From contig JACQDX010000010.1 in the NCBI GenBank assembly GCA_016200895.1, forward strand, positions 19,073 to 83,072: a stretch of 64,000 nucleotides of DNA. Reading direction: 5' to 3'. Positions 21,578-30,878 of this stretch are shown in pieces. The translations under genes and the position numbers were made by a program. Below the pieces are notes generated by a model. It did not search any database, had not been told where the DNA came from, and worked only from the letters and a program-made list of their open reading frames with translations. Numbering within the stretch: position 1 is the stretch's first letter; every line of letters starts with the position of its first letter. The DNA is from Burkholderiales bacterium. GTDB lineage: Bacteria > Pseudomonadota > Gammaproteobacteria > Burkholderiales > Burkholderiaceae_D.

Positions 21578-21606
21578 ACTATAGCGAACAATTTAATTGT
21601 GTGCAA
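21578..21606 (-). promoter_or_regulatory. ohr promoter
   Basis: Read on the minus strand: TTGCAC (21606-21601), exactly 17 nt, TATAGT (21583-21578). The spacer contains an OhrR-type palindrome, which suits repression by blocking RNA polymerase. Confidence 0.7.
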
Positions 21607-21616
21607 TCTAAATTGC
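21588..21616. promoter_or_regulatory. Tandem OhrR-box-like operators
   Basis: ACAATTTAATTGT (21588-21600) is a perfect palindrome around one base and fits the known OhrR box (TACAATT-AATTGTA type). A second, GCAATCTAAATTGC (21603-21616), lies 2 bp further, overlapping the -35. Confidence 0.65.
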
Positions 21617-21727
21617 GATTGTCTTTTTCTATCGTCGCGATAGCATCAGTCACCCAGATTAGTGCAAACGATGAGAAATGTTAAGTATTTGGTAATTTAT
21701 GGAGTTGTTAGCTCAAGAATTACTAAT

Positions 21728-22180
21728 TCAAGGATTTAATAATTCATTGCGCAAATCACTGAGCTTGCTGCGCAATTCCATCAGGGTTTCCTTGCTTTGC
21801 CCACTGGCACAAAGGATTTTTTGCGGGATGTCGAGGGCGGCGTTTCGCAAATCCCTGCCTGCTGGTGTCAGGGTGATCCTGACCTGGCGCTCGTCGGTCT
21901 CATCTCGGTGACGTTGCAGCATGCCATTGGCTTCCAGGCGTTTCAGCAAGGGGGTCAGGGTGCCTGAATCAAGGAACAGGGCATGGCCTATGTCTTTCAC
22001 CAGCACATCATCCTGTTCCCACAAGACCAGCATGACCAGGTATTGCGGGTAAGTCAGGCCCAGGGCTTCAAGCATGGGCTTGTAAGCCTTGGTCAGGGCC
22101 AGTGAGGATGAATACAGGGCAAAGCAGAATTGATTTTCCAGTGCAAGCATGTTGACGGGGGTTTCTGCGGGTGTTTTCAT
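21728..22180 (-). CDS. ohrR: MarR-family peroxide sensor/repressor
   Basis: 150 residues with the winged-helix MarR fold. The sensing cysteine expected near the N-terminus is Cys19 ([11 protein letters not shown]), and the DNA-binding wing [13 protein letters not shown] is typical. OhrR represses ohr until oxidised by organic peroxides. The ATG at 22180 is chosen because the protein then matches the family start; a longer reading to 22291 adds unrelated sequence. Confidence 0.92.
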   Translation of the reverse strand: MKTPAETPVNMLALENQFCFALYSSSLALTKAYKPMLEALGLTYPQYLVMLVLWEQDDVLVKDIGHALFLDSGTLTPLLKRLEANGMLQRHRDETDERQVRITLTPAGRDLRNAALDIPQKILCASGQSKETLMELRSKLSDLRNELLNP

Positions 22181-22347
22181 TTTGGCACTCTGGCAAATTC
22201 GTAAATGGATGATATGCAGGCATGATAAACAGTTTTTGCCAGCGCCGTGCTGAACTTGCTGACATGCAGGCGAACTCCACGAGTGGTGCAAGGTATAATG
22301 TCGCCCATTGCGCGTGCGCCGCCACGCCCCACTGTAAGAGGTAAACC

Positions 22348-23166
22348 GTGACTTTCATAGAAAAACTTGCCGCTGCCTGGACAGCCAATAATTCCCTGCT
22401 GTGCGTAGGCCTTGACCCTGATGTCAGCCGCTTCCCTGCTGAGCTGGTCGGCAAGCCAGATGCCATTTATACATTCTGCAAAACCGTGATTGATGCAACA
22501 GCAGACCTGGCTTGTTCCTTCAAACCACAAATTGCTTACTTTGCCGCCCTGCGCGCAGAAGACCAGCTGGAAGAAATCTGCCGCTATATCAAGTCTGTTT
22601 ACCCGCACATTCCGGTGATACTCGATGCCAAGCGTGGCGACATCGGTGCGACGGCTGAGCAATATGCGCGAGAAGCTTTCGAGCGTTATGACGCGGATGC
22701 AGTCACAGTCAATCCTTATATGGGTTTTGATTCCGTCGCACCTTACTTGGAATGGAAAGACCGTGGCGCCATCGTGCTGTGCCGTACTTCCAATGCGGGT
22801 GGCTCTGATCTGCAATTTCTTGATGTAGGTGGCAAGCCCCTGTACCAGCATGTGGCGCAACTGGTGGCGGACAAGTGGAATACCAATGGTCAATGTTCGC
22901 TGGTGGTCGGTGCTACCTTCCCTAAAGAGTTGGCGCAGGTGCGTGCAGTCGTAGGTGATATGCCCTTGCTGGTGCCGGGTATCGGTGCCCAGGGTGGTGA
23001 CATAGCGGCGACTGTGCAGGCAGGTAAAACAGCAGCAGGCACAGGCATGATGATTAATTCTTCACGCGCTATTTTATATGCCAAGCCCGCGGCTGGCGAA
23101 AGTGCTACTGATGCCGTTCGCCGTGTGGCGCTGGAAACACGTGACACTATCAACGCATACCGCTAA
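22348..23166 (+). CDS. pyrF: Orotidine 5'-phosphate decarboxylase
   Basis: 272 residues, the long subfamily-2 form of PyrF. It makes UMP from OMP in pyrimidine synthesis. The catalytic Asp-Lys-Asp set is in LDAKRGDIG (Asp93, Lys95, Asp98), and the phosphate-binding end [10 protein letters not shown] is present. The start is GTG at 22348 after AAGAGG. It is divergent from ohrR and ends 10 bp from the converging binding-protein gene. Confidence 0.96.
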   Translation: MTFIEKLAAAWTANNSLLCVGLDPDVSRFPAELVGKPDAIYTFCKTVIDATADLACSFKPQIAYFAALRAEDQLEEICRYIKSVYPHIPVILDAKRGDIGATAEQYAREAFERYDADAVTVNPYMGFDSVAPYLEWKDRGAIVLCRTSNAGGSDLQFLDVGGKPLYQHVAQLVADKWNTNGQCSLVVGATFPKELAQVRAVVGDMPLLVPGIGAQGGDIAATVQAGKTAAGTGMMINSSRAILYAKPAAGESATDAVRRVALETRDTINAYR

Positions 23167-23176
23167 TAAATGATGC

Positions 23177-23941
23177 TCACCGGGGTGTAACGACATCCCG
23201 GTATTTCTTCAATATCGAATCGTAGTAACCATTTTGCTTGAGCAGTCTCAAGACCTGATCCAGTTCATCCCTGAGTGATTCAAGATGTGCCTTCCTGGCA
23301 AAACCGAAGAAGGTTTCCTGTTCCTGAATGACTGGGTAAAGAACTTTAAAGTCATTCAACAGGCCCATTTTTTTCATTTCATGAATCGCACCAAAGTGGT
23401 TGCTGATCAGTATGTCGAAACGGTTTGCCAGCGCCATGTTGATGGCATTGGTCTGATCGCTAGCCAGTTCGACGTTTAACAAGCCGCTCTTACTGAGCTC
23501 ATCAAATTTACTGCCATAACTGATGCCCCTCACTGCACCAAACCTGTACTGCGACAGGCGGCTGAGGTCGCCATCAAAGCTGATATTGCTGTCATTTTTT
23601 GCCCACAGGCTGATGGTCAGTAGTAAAACTGGTTCATTGGTGTAGGTGATGAATTTTTCCCGTTCTGGTGTTTTGAAAGCCGTAAAGATGCCATCGACTT
23701 CGCCACTTTTTACCATTTCCAGGCTGCGCCGCATGGGGTAAATATTGATGACGACCTGATGCCCCATCAAGCGGAAAGCTTCTTTAACGATATCGACGGC
23801 TAAGCCTTTGACTTCGCCTTGTTCTACATACTCGTAGGGCGGGTAACTCAGGCTTGCCAGTTTGAAAGTAGCTGCAGTACTATCAGGAGTAAGCAGCAGG
23901 GCCAGCACGATTGCCAGCAGGGATAGAAAAATGGTGCGCAT
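23177..23941 (-). CDS. Family-3 extracellular solute-binding protein
   Basis: 254 residues with a signal peptide (MRTIFLSLLAIVLALLL, ending TAA). The mature protein has the amino-acid-binding-protein opening PPYEYVEQGEVKGLAVDIVKE shortened in the family manner, and an ISNHF segment near the end. No transporter genes lie beside it, so it may feed a distant permease or act in sensing. The start at 23941 is chosen for its AGAGG site and signal peptide; a longer reading to 23986 runs into the palindromic repeat. Confidence 0.8.
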   Translation of the reverse strand: MRTIFLSLLAIVLALLLTPDSTAATFKLASLSYPPYEYVEQGEVKGLAVDIVKEAFRLMGHQVVINIYPMRRSLEMVKSGEVDGIFTAFKTPEREKFITYTNEPVLLLTISLWAKNDSNISFDGDLSRLSQYRFGAVRGISYGSKFDELSKSGLLNVELASDQTNAINMALANRFDILISNHFGAIHEMKKMGLLNDFKVLYPVIQEQETFFGFARKAHLESLRDELDQVLRLLKQNGYYDSILKKYRDVVTPR

Positions 23942-23978
23942 CTTGTTGCCTCTTTCAGATGCCACACTCATCAGGTGT

Positions 23979-24073
23979 GCTTGCACAAAACCGCCCCAAC
24001 TGCGTTGTAACTCCTAGCCGTACTAAAGTACTGTCTTCGTCGTTACACCTTGTTGGGACAATTTTGTGCAAGC
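23979..24073. repeat. Intergenic imperfect palindrome, copy 1
   Basis: A 95-nt inverted repeat. The outer arms GCTTGCACAAAA/TTTTGTGCAAGC pair perfectly over 12 bp; inner stems are CCCAAC/GTTGGG and TGTAAC/GTTACA; the centre is GTACTAAAGTAC. A second copy lies at 41457-41559 with the same central 32 nt but altered, still-pairing stems. It sits between the binding-protein start and the porin end. Confidence 0.85.
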
Positions 24074-24181
24074 CCAAACATGCGCTGAAATTTCAGAGAC
24101 AATGCATCTACTCGGAAGAAGTAAACTCATTGCCTGCAGCAAAGTCAATTCATTGTGTCGCTTGATGATGTGCGATCTGCA

Positions 24182-25261
24182 TTAAAAACTGTGACGTATA
24201 CCCACATGCAGGGCACTGTCACCGGAACCGGCTTCAATGGCGCTGCCTACTGTGTAGCCAGCACCATTCTTGTTGTCTATCTTTGCATATGCTGCGTACA
24301 GATCCGTTCGCTTGGACAGTGAATAGATATAAGCCACAGCCAACTGGCTGGCGTCCTGGTTTTTCACGGTCTTGTCGTCTTTGCGGATGTAAGAAGCCAA
24401 TACCTTGCTGCTGCCAAATGGCACCGTCACACCCAGCAGAAAATCGTTGGAATCCGTGGATGCCGTTGGTGCAATCAGGCTGCCAAAAGGATTGGCTGTA
24501 TTGCGCAGAGGTGAGCTGTTCAGGCCCTTGTTGACGCCATAAGCAAGGTGGGCTTTGGCTACACCAAAGTCATAGGTGGCAGCCAGCAAAGTGGTTTTGC
24601 CGTCGTCGCTATTTTTCAGTATGGCCGTGTCATTGTTACGGTTGTGGTAGCCCAGGCGTATTGCAAACGGGCCAGAAGTGTAGGCAACCGCAGCGCCGAT
24701 TTGACGACCGGCAGAATTGTCACCTGCAGTTTCACCAAAACCGTAAGCCACCTCACCAGTCAGGCCATCAAAGGAAGGCGTGACGTATTTCAGGGTGTTG
24801 TCCATGCGGCTGGAACCAGCGCCAGAGTTAGGCATGATATTGGCTGCGTCCCCTGCAAAACCGGTAACGAAAGGATCAGCAAAAGCCAGTGTCAAATATT
24901 CTGGTGTGTACTGACGGCCAGCAGTCAGCGTACCAAAATCGCCCTTGACACCGACATAGGCCTGGCGTCCAAACATCAGGCCACCCTGGCCCGATGAGCC
25001 CGTGTCCACATTGATGCCGCTTTCCAGCAAGAAGAATGCAGACAGACCGCTACCCAGATCTTCAGTGCCTTTAAATCCCAGACGCGATCCAGAACCTATG
25101 CCACTGGTCAGCTTGCTGACCGAGCCAGCACTGCCGCCTCTTTCTAAGGCGATACCCGTATCGACGATGCCGTAAATGGTGACAGAGGATTGTGCCGATG
25201 CAGAACCGGCAAAAGTGCCGATAGCGCCAAGTACAGCTAAAGCAAGGAAAGTCTTTTTCAT
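24182..25261 (-). CDS. Gram-negative (betaproteobacterial) general porin
   Basis: 359 residues with a signal peptide (ending SASA) and a 16-strand beta-barrel pattern. The mature start QSSVTIYGIVDTG and the ending HVGIRHSF with terminal Phe are typical of trimeric betaproteobacterial porins, as is the LTAGRQYTP segment. It gives passive uptake of small hydrophilic molecules through the outer membrane. It is a single gene with a long upstream region. Confidence 0.94.
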   Translation of the reverse strand: MKKTFLALAVLGAIGTFAGSASAQSSVTIYGIVDTGIALERGGSAGSVSKLTSGIGSGSRLGFKGTEDLGSGLSAFFLLESGINVDTGSSGQGGLMFGRQAYVGVKGDFGTLTAGRQYTPEYLTLAFADPFVTGFAGDAANIMPNSGAGSSRMDNTLKYVTPSFDGLTGEVAYGFGETAGDNSAGRQIGAAVAYTSGPFAIRLGYHNRNNDTAILKNSDDGKTTLLAATYDFGVAKAHLAYGVNKGLNSSPLRNTANPFGSLIAPTASTDSNDFLLGVTVPFGSSKVLASYIRKDDKTVKNQDASQLAVAYIYSLSKRTDLYAAYAKIDNKNGAGYTVGSAIEAGSGDSALHVGIRHSF

Positions 25262-25683
25262 GTGGTTCTCTCAAAAATAGTAAGGAAACGATAGCGCTGT
25301 TAAAAGAATCGCCTTTGCTAAGTAGCTTCACCGTATAGCTTCACAGCATGCATTAATGAGCTGTGCATTCACGTTGTCTGGTGCGAGCGATAAGGGCGAT
25401 TCCCGACCGGCTTTGTTTTGATTGCAGTCGGTAATTTATTATCGATGAAAAATAAGATGTTTACATATAACTTAATTATAAATCGTTGATAAAAAATCGA
25501 TGATGCGTTGTTAAAAAGTTGAAATTGCGTAAGGAGAAATATTTGTGATGTGGATTTTTGCCCGAAAATTTTCAGGCTTATGTTTAAAAAATAGCCAGTG
25601 ACGGCATGTCACTGGCTATTTTCTCTTAGCCCATGTTTTCGCCGTACCTGCAGGAATGAGGAATGATATAAATCATATAAAAA
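25262..25683. other. Intergenic region between porin and 5-oxoprolinase genes
   Basis: 422 bp holding the porin upstream region and the oxoprolinase terminator. TAGCTTCAC occurs twice near 25320-25346. TTATCGATGAAA (25439-25450) resembles half of the palindrome at 29669. I see no gene. Confidence 0.5.
25585..25623 (-). terminator. Terminator of the 5-oxoprolinase gene
   Basis: AATAGCCAGTGAC and GTCACTGGCTATT pair perfectly around a 5-nt loop. On the minus strand it ends in a run of T, 60 bp after the oxoprolinase stop. The porin lies further on in the same direction, so this insulates it. Confidence 0.8.
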
Positions 25684-28600
25684 TCAGGCCTTGCCATAAC
25701 CGCCACCACCCGGCGTTTCAATGACAAAGATATCACCAGGCTGCATCTCGGTGCTGGCAACAAAACCCAACTCCTCAGTCTTGCCATCATTCCTGATGAC
25801 ATAGTTTTTACCGCAGGCACCAGCGGCACCTCCGGCGGCACCAAAGGGCGCATACACGCGGTTATTCGAGAGTATCGAAGCTGTCATGTTTTCCAGGAAG
25901 CGTATCTTGCGCACGCCACCATTACCGCCATGCCAGCGGCCTGCACCGCCTGAATCTGGCTTGATTTCATAGCTTTCCAGTCTGACGGGGTAACGCCATT
26001 CCAGAATCTCTGGATCAGTCAGACGCGAATTCGTCATATGCGTTTGCACCACGTCGGTACCGTTGAAACCTTCGCCCGCACCAGAGCCGCCAGAGATGGT
26101 TTCATAGTATTGATAGTCATCGTTACCAAAGGTGAAGTTATTCATGGTGCCAGGGGAAGACGCCACCACACCCAGCGCGCCATACAGCGCATTGGTAATG
26201 CAACTCGAGGTTTCCACATTGCCGGATACCACGGCCGCCGGGTAGCGCGGATTGAGCATCGAGCCTTCAGGGATGATGACCTTCAATGGCTTGAGGCAAC
26301 CGGCATTGAGCGGGATGTCATCATCGATCAAGGTCCTGAATACATACAACACGGCCGCCATGCAAATCGCACTCGGTGCATTGAAATTATTATTCAGTTG
26401 CGGTGATGTACCGGTGAAATCGACTTCTGCAGAACGTGATGCATGGTCTACGCGAATGGCAACCTTGATGATGGCACCGTTGTCGAGCTTGTATTCATAG
26501 CTGCTGTCTTGTAAAGCCGTGATGACGCGCCTTACCGCTTCTTCGGCATTGTCTTGCACATGGCCCATATAGGCTTGTACGACATCCAGGCCATAGTGCT
26601 GCACCATCTTCAGCAATTCATCGACACCTTTCTGGTTGGCGGCAATCTGCGCCTGGAAGTCAGCCAGGTTTTGATGGATATTGCGGCAAGGGTATTTGCC
26701 GGAAGAGAGCAGGGCGATAGTTTCTTTTTCCAGCAACTTGCCCGCGCTGACCAGTTTGAAATTATTGATCAGCACGCCTTCTTCTTCTACTACAGTGCTG
26801 TCTGCAGGCATGGAACCAGGTGTGATGCCGCCTATGTCAGCATGGTGGCCGCGTGAACCTACATAGAACAACACCTCGGTTCCTTCTGCATTAAAGGCAG
26901 GCGTAATCACCGTTACGTCAGGCAGGTGTGTGCCGCCGTTATACGGGTCATTGAGCATATACACGTCACCCGGCTGCATGCTGCCTGCATTGGCGCGGAT
27001 GATGGTCTTGATACTGTCGCCCATGGAACCCAGATGCACAGGAATATGCGGTGCATTCGCAATCAGGTTACCTTCCGCATCAAACAGGGCGCAAGAGAAA
27101 TCCAGGCGCTCCTTGATGTTGACCGAGAAAGCAGTATTTTGCAGGCGCAAGCCCATTTGCTCGGCGATGCTCATGAACAGGTTGTTAAATACTTCCAGCA
27201 TCACAGGGTCAGCTTTGGTGCCTATGGCCTGGCGCTTAGGGCGAGCTTCCAGGCGGGTGAATACAAGGTGATCCAGTGCCGTGACTTCTGCCCCCCAGCC
27301 CGGTTCTATGATGTTAGTGGCATTTTTTTCTGCAATGATGGCCGGACCCTTGATCTTGTCACCAGGGCGCATATCGTCACGGTCGTACAAGCCTGTGTCA
27401 TGCCATTGCCCGCCTGAGAACAGCTGGACAATTTCTACAGGCTGCAATGCCTGATTATTTTCTCTTGGCGGCTGGTAGTCTGGGCTTTCATTACCTTCAC
27501 CAGAATGTCCTATGGCTTCGACAGAGATCGCTTCTATAACGAGCTGCTTGTTGGACATCAGGAATGAATAACGTTTTTTGTAGGCAGATTCAAATTGATA
27601 AATCATGCTGGCAATATCCTGCATGGCCACCACGATGACAGAGTCAGTACCTTCATAACGCAAGTGCACGCGTTGTTTTACGCTCAGATTTTCAGACACT
27701 ACACCCTGGCTCAGCAAATCATTGCTGGCTGCATCGGACAAGCGTGCCAGTTCTTTTTCCAGCGCGGGTATTGAGGTAGGTGCCAGTGGTAATTCCATCG
27801 CAAGTTCGCGCATGGCAGTCTGGTCTGCCAGGCCCATGCCATAAGCAGACAAGACACCTGAGAATGGATGGGCAAATACCTTGGTCATACCCAAGGCATC
27901 TGCCACCAGGCAGGCATGCTGACCGCCTGCGCCACCAAAGGTGGTCAGGGTATAGTCAGTCACATCATGGCCGCGCTGTACCGAGATGAATTTAATGGCA
28001 TTGGCCATATTGCCGACCGCAATTTCAATAAAGCCTTCGGCTACTTCTTCCGGTGACTTGCGTATGCCTGTGGCTTTTTCTATTTCTGCTGCCATGGCAG
28101 TGAATTTTTCCACAACGGCATCCCTATCCAGTGACATGTCAGCTTTGGGGCCAAACACTTTGGGGAAGTAAGTTGGCTGGATTTTACCCAGCATGACATT
28201 GCAATCAGTCACTGCCAATTGACCACCGCGCCTGTAACTGGTGGGGCCAGGATTGGCACCTGCACTGTCAGGGCCGACACGATAACGGGTACCGTCAAAA
28301 TGCAGGATGGAACCGCCGCCAGCAGCAACGGTATGTATGCTCATCATCGGCGCGCGCATCCTGACACCGGCAACCTGGGTTTCAAATTCGCGCTCGAACT
28401 CGCCTGCGTAATGGGATACGTCAGTCGATGTGCCACCCATGTCAAAGCCAATGATCTTGTCAAAGCCCGCAGTCTGGGCGGTACGTACCATGCCGACGAT
28501 GCCGCCCGCAGGGCCAGATAATATGGAATCCTTGCCCTGGAAGCGGTGGGCGTCTGTCAAGCCGCCATTACTCTGCATGAAGAACAGACGCACGCCATCC

Positions 28601-29325
28601 ATCTTGCTGGCAACCTGGTCAACATAGCGCCGCAGGATAGGGGACAGATAGGCATCCACTACGGTCGTGTCACCACGCGAGATCAGCTTCATCATGGGGC
28701 TGACCTGGTTGGAAATCGAAATTTGCGTAAAGCCAGCTTCAGCAGCCAGTTTGCCTATGATGTCTTCATGCTGGGTATGTCTGTAGCCATGCATGAGCAC
28801 GATGGCAAGGGAGCGGTAGCCATCTGTATATAAGGCAGCCAAGTCTTTCTTGACCGCTTCTTCATCCAGGGCTTGCAAGACATTGCCATGTGCATCTATG
28901 CGTTCATCGACTTCCACGACTTTTTCATACAAGAGTTCTGGCAAGACGATATGCCGGTCAAACAGGCGAGGGCGGTTTTGATAAGCGATGCGCAGGGCAT
29001 CGCGAAAACCTTTGGTGATAACGAGCGCAGTCGGGTCACCCTTGCGTTCCAGCAGGGCATTGGTGGCAACGGTGGTGCCCATTTTTACTGCAGACACAAG
29101 TTCAGGTGAGATATTCTGGTCTGCTGTCAAACCCAGCAGACCTTGTATGCCTGCAACGGCTGCATCTTTATATTGTTCAGGATTTTCTGACAGTAGTTTA
29201 TGGGTCAGTAATTTTCCATCCGGGCGGCGCGCCACGATATCGGTAAACGTACCACCTCTATCTATCCAGAATTGCCAGCGTTGATCTTCAACGAAGTCAT
29301 TGTGTGCCTGTTTCTGTTCGTTCAT
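25684..29325 (-). CDS. Fused hydantoinase/5-oxoprolinase (HyuA-HyuB)
   Basis: 1213 residues, the full-length 5-oxoprolinase form. The N-terminal HyuA half has the ASKHA-type loops DRGGTFTDIVAR and GFDMGGTSTDVS; the HyuB half starts near DPVMLEVFNN (about residue 700) and ends in a Gly-rich PGGGGYG. Such enzymes open 5-oxoproline or related hydantoin rings with ATP. The start at 29325 is chosen for GGTGG upstream; a longer reading to 29424 lacks it. Divergent from a TRAP binding protein and a liv ABC transporter, which may import the substrate; true substrate is unknown. Confidence 0.9.
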   Translation of the reverse strand: MNEQKQAHNDFVEDQRWQFWIDRGGTFTDIVARRPDGKLLTHKLLSENPEQYKDAAVAGIQGLLGLTADQNISPELVSAVKMGTTVATNALLERKGDPTALVITKGFRDALRIAYQNRPRLFDRHIVLPELLYEKVVEVDERIDAHGNVLQALDEEAVKKDLAALYTDGYRSLAIVLMHGYRHTQHEDIIGKLAAEAGFTQISISNQVSPMMKLISRGDTTVVDAYLSPILRRYVDQVASKMDGVRLFFMQSNGGLTDAHRFQGKDSILSGPAGGIVGMVRTAQTAGFDKIIGFDMGGTSTDVSHYAGEFEREFETQVAGVRMRAPMMSIHTVAAGGGSILHFDGTRYRVGPDSAGANPGPTSYRRGGQLAVTDCNVMLGKIQPTYFPKVFGPKADMSLDRDAVVEKFTAMAAEIEKATGIRKSPEEVAEGFIEIAVGNMANAIKFISVQRGHDVTDYTLTTFGGAGGQHACLVADALGMTKVFAHPFSGVLSAYGMGLADQTAMRELAMELPLAPTSIPALEKELARLSDAASNDLLSQGVVSENLSVKQRVHLRYEGTDSVIVVAMQDIASMIYQFESAYKKRYSFLMSNKQLVIEAISVEAIGHSGEGNESPDYQPPRENNQALQPVEIVQLFSGGQWHDTGLYDRDDMRPGDKIKGPAIIAEKNATNIIEPGWGAEVTALDHLVFTRLEARPKRQAIGTKADPVMLEVFNNLFMSIAEQMGLRLQNTAFSVNIKERLDFSCALFDAEGNLIANAPHIPVHLGSMGDSIKTIIRANAGSMQPGDVYMLNDPYNGGTHLPDVTVITPAFNAEGTEVLFYVGSRGHHADIGGITPGSMPADSTVVEEEGVLINNFKLVSAGKLLEKETIALLSSGKYPCRNIHQNLADFQAQIAANQKGVDELLKMVQHYGLDVVQAYMGHVQDNAEEAVRRVITALQDSSYEYKLDNGAIIKVAIRVDHASRSAEVDFTGTSPQLNNNFNAPSAICMAAVLYVFRTLIDDDIPLNAGCLKPLKVIIPEGSMLNPRYPAAVVSGNVETSSCITNALYGALGVVASSPGTMNNFTFGNDDYQYYETISGGSGAGEGFNGTDVVQTHMTNSRLTDPEILEWRYPVRLESYEIKPDSGGAGRWHGGNGGVRKIRFLENMTASILSNNRVYAPFGAAGGAAGACGKNYVIRNDGKTEELGFVASTEMQPGDIFVIETPGGGGYGKA

Positions 29326-29715
29326 TTTGCAACCACCTTTCATAAAGAGATATTGCCGTTTTGCCGGCAAAGTCTTATCTCGGTCTGGAGCCATTCCTGC
29401 CTGGGCCTGCAAACTTTGTGTCAAAAATCAGACAAAAATATTTGTTTGCATTTTATGCCCGGAAATATCAGAAGCAATGGATACCCAATATTAAAAAAGC
29501 AAAAAAGTTCACTGTTCTTGTGCATCGCCGCCACAGCGTGGTGCAGTTCTTTTCATCTTGGTTTTCATCTTAATAACGACAAGGAAAAAAACTTTATAAA
29601 CATCTTGTAGATTTTTCCTTTGATGATATTGTAGTAGTTATTGAGATTAAATGTAAGATATTTTATTGACGTTTTATCGATAAAACGTTTACGATATAAA
29701 ACATGAAGGGAACAA
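29326..29715. other. Divergent intergenic region with regulatory palindrome
   Basis: 390 bp, AT-rich, between oxoprolinase and TRAP binding-protein starts. It holds a 20-bp palindrome with an overlapping promoter toward the right. Small reading frames here (for example minus 29565-29777) lack ribosome sites and I do not accept them. Confidence 0.5.
29666..29695 (+). promoter_or_regulatory. Promoter with overlapping 20-bp perfect palindrome
   Basis: TTGACG (29666-29671), 18-nt spacer, TACGAT (29690-29695). The palindrome ACGTTTTATCGATAAAACGT (29669-29688) covers the -35 edge and spacer, so a bound dimer would block the promoter. Confidence 0.6.
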
Positions 29716-30759
29716 ATGATGTCGGATTCAATTCGCAACAAGCTGAGTTTTTCCTGCATATCTGCTCCTTCTCGCAAGAGATTTGTCGGTATTTATATGT
29801 TGGTGGCAGCAATCATCACTGCACATGCACAGGCTGAGGCAGTGGATATACGTATCGCCACCGCCTATGCTGCAGATAACTTCCAGACGATGAATTTGCA
29901 ACAGTTCGCCAGGGAAGTAGCAGGTGCCAGTAATGGCCAGGTAAAGATGACGGTGTTCCCTGCAGGAAGCTTATTAAAACCGGCAGAAATATTTCCTGGT
30001 GTTATTAGTGAAAAAGCAGAGGCGGGAGAAGTCATCATGTCCAGCCTGGCAAAAGAGATACCGGTGTTTGGTCTTGATTCTTTGCCATTCACCGTCAGGG
30101 GTTACGAAGATGCGCATAATCTGTGGATGGCTTCCAAAGCAGAAGTGGAAAAAGCACTGGCCAAGCGTGGTTTGAAGTTACTGTATTCAGTACCGTGGCC
30201 ACCGCAGAATCTGTATTCGAAAAAGCCGCTGAGTTCACTGGCAGATTTCAAGGGTATGCGTATGCGCAGCTATAACCCGGCCAGTGAGCGTATTGCCGAG
30301 CTGGCAATGGCGACTGCAGTACCAGTACAAGTGATAGACCTGGAAAAGGCGATCGCCAGCGATAAACTGGACTTGATGATTACCTCAAGCTGGACCGGGG
30401 TAGAAACCAAGGCCTGGAGCAAGATGGCGTATTACTACCAGGCAAATGCATGGATACCAAAAAATATCGTCTTCATCAGCCAGAAAGTGTTTGCCAAGTT
30501 GGCTGCTGATACACAAAAGAAAATGATGGATGCAGCCCAGGCAGCAGAAAAACGCGGCTGGAATATGAGCCGTGACAGTGATGCTGGTTTTGAAAATCAG
30601 TTGCGCAACAACAAGATCAAGGTTGACCGGGTAGATGCACTATTAAGAAATAACCTTGACAGGCTAGGTGAGCAGTTTGTCAGGGAGTGGTTGAAAACAG
30701 CAAGCAGTGAAGAAGTATCGATTTTGTTGAAATACACGACTGAAAGGTCGATGAAGTAA
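29716..30759 (+). CDS. TRAP transporter substrate-binding protein, DctP-like
   Basis: 347 residues, starting at ATG 29716 after AAGGGA. The signal region is long (hydrophobic about 25-40, ending QAEA). The body has the DctP pattern: VFPAGSLLKPAEIFPGVISE, FKGMRMRSYNPASERIAE shortened here by sense, and the ITSSWTGVETKAWSK region. The conserved Arg that binds a carboxylate is probably in GMRMRSYN. No DctQ/DctM membrane genes follow; a complete liv ABC transporter does. It may therefore serve a distant permease. Confidence 0.88.
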   Translation: MMSDSIRNKLSFSCISAPSRKRFVGIYMLVAAIITAHAQAEAVDIRIATAYAADNFQTMNLQQFAREVAGASNGQVKMTVFPAGSLLKPAEIFPGVISEKAEAGEVIMSSLAKEIPVFGLDSLPFTVRGYEDAHNLWMASKAEVEKALAKRGLKLLYSVPWPPQNLYSKKPLSSLADFKGMRMRSYNPASERIAELAMATAVPVQVIDLEKAIASDKLDLMITSSWTGVETKAWSKMAYYYQANAWIPKNIVFISQKVFAKLAADTQKKMMDAAQAAEKRGWNMSRDSDAGFENQLRNNKIKVDRVDALLRNNLDRLGEQFVREWLKTASSEEVSILLKYTTERSMK

Positions 30760-30878
30760 ATCTTTGGCTGACAAATGCAAAAAAGTTTCAGGCAAAGGCA
30801 GGAGTAGCAGCATAGGAAAGGGCTCTCATCAAAGTATTAGCAGAGGGCTTACATTTAATTAAATTGGAGCGTTTAATA

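Noticed and set aside
29565..29777. Small minus-strand frame in the divergent uptake-gene spacer
   Set aside because: It overlaps the promoter and the TRAP-gene start and has no ribosome site.
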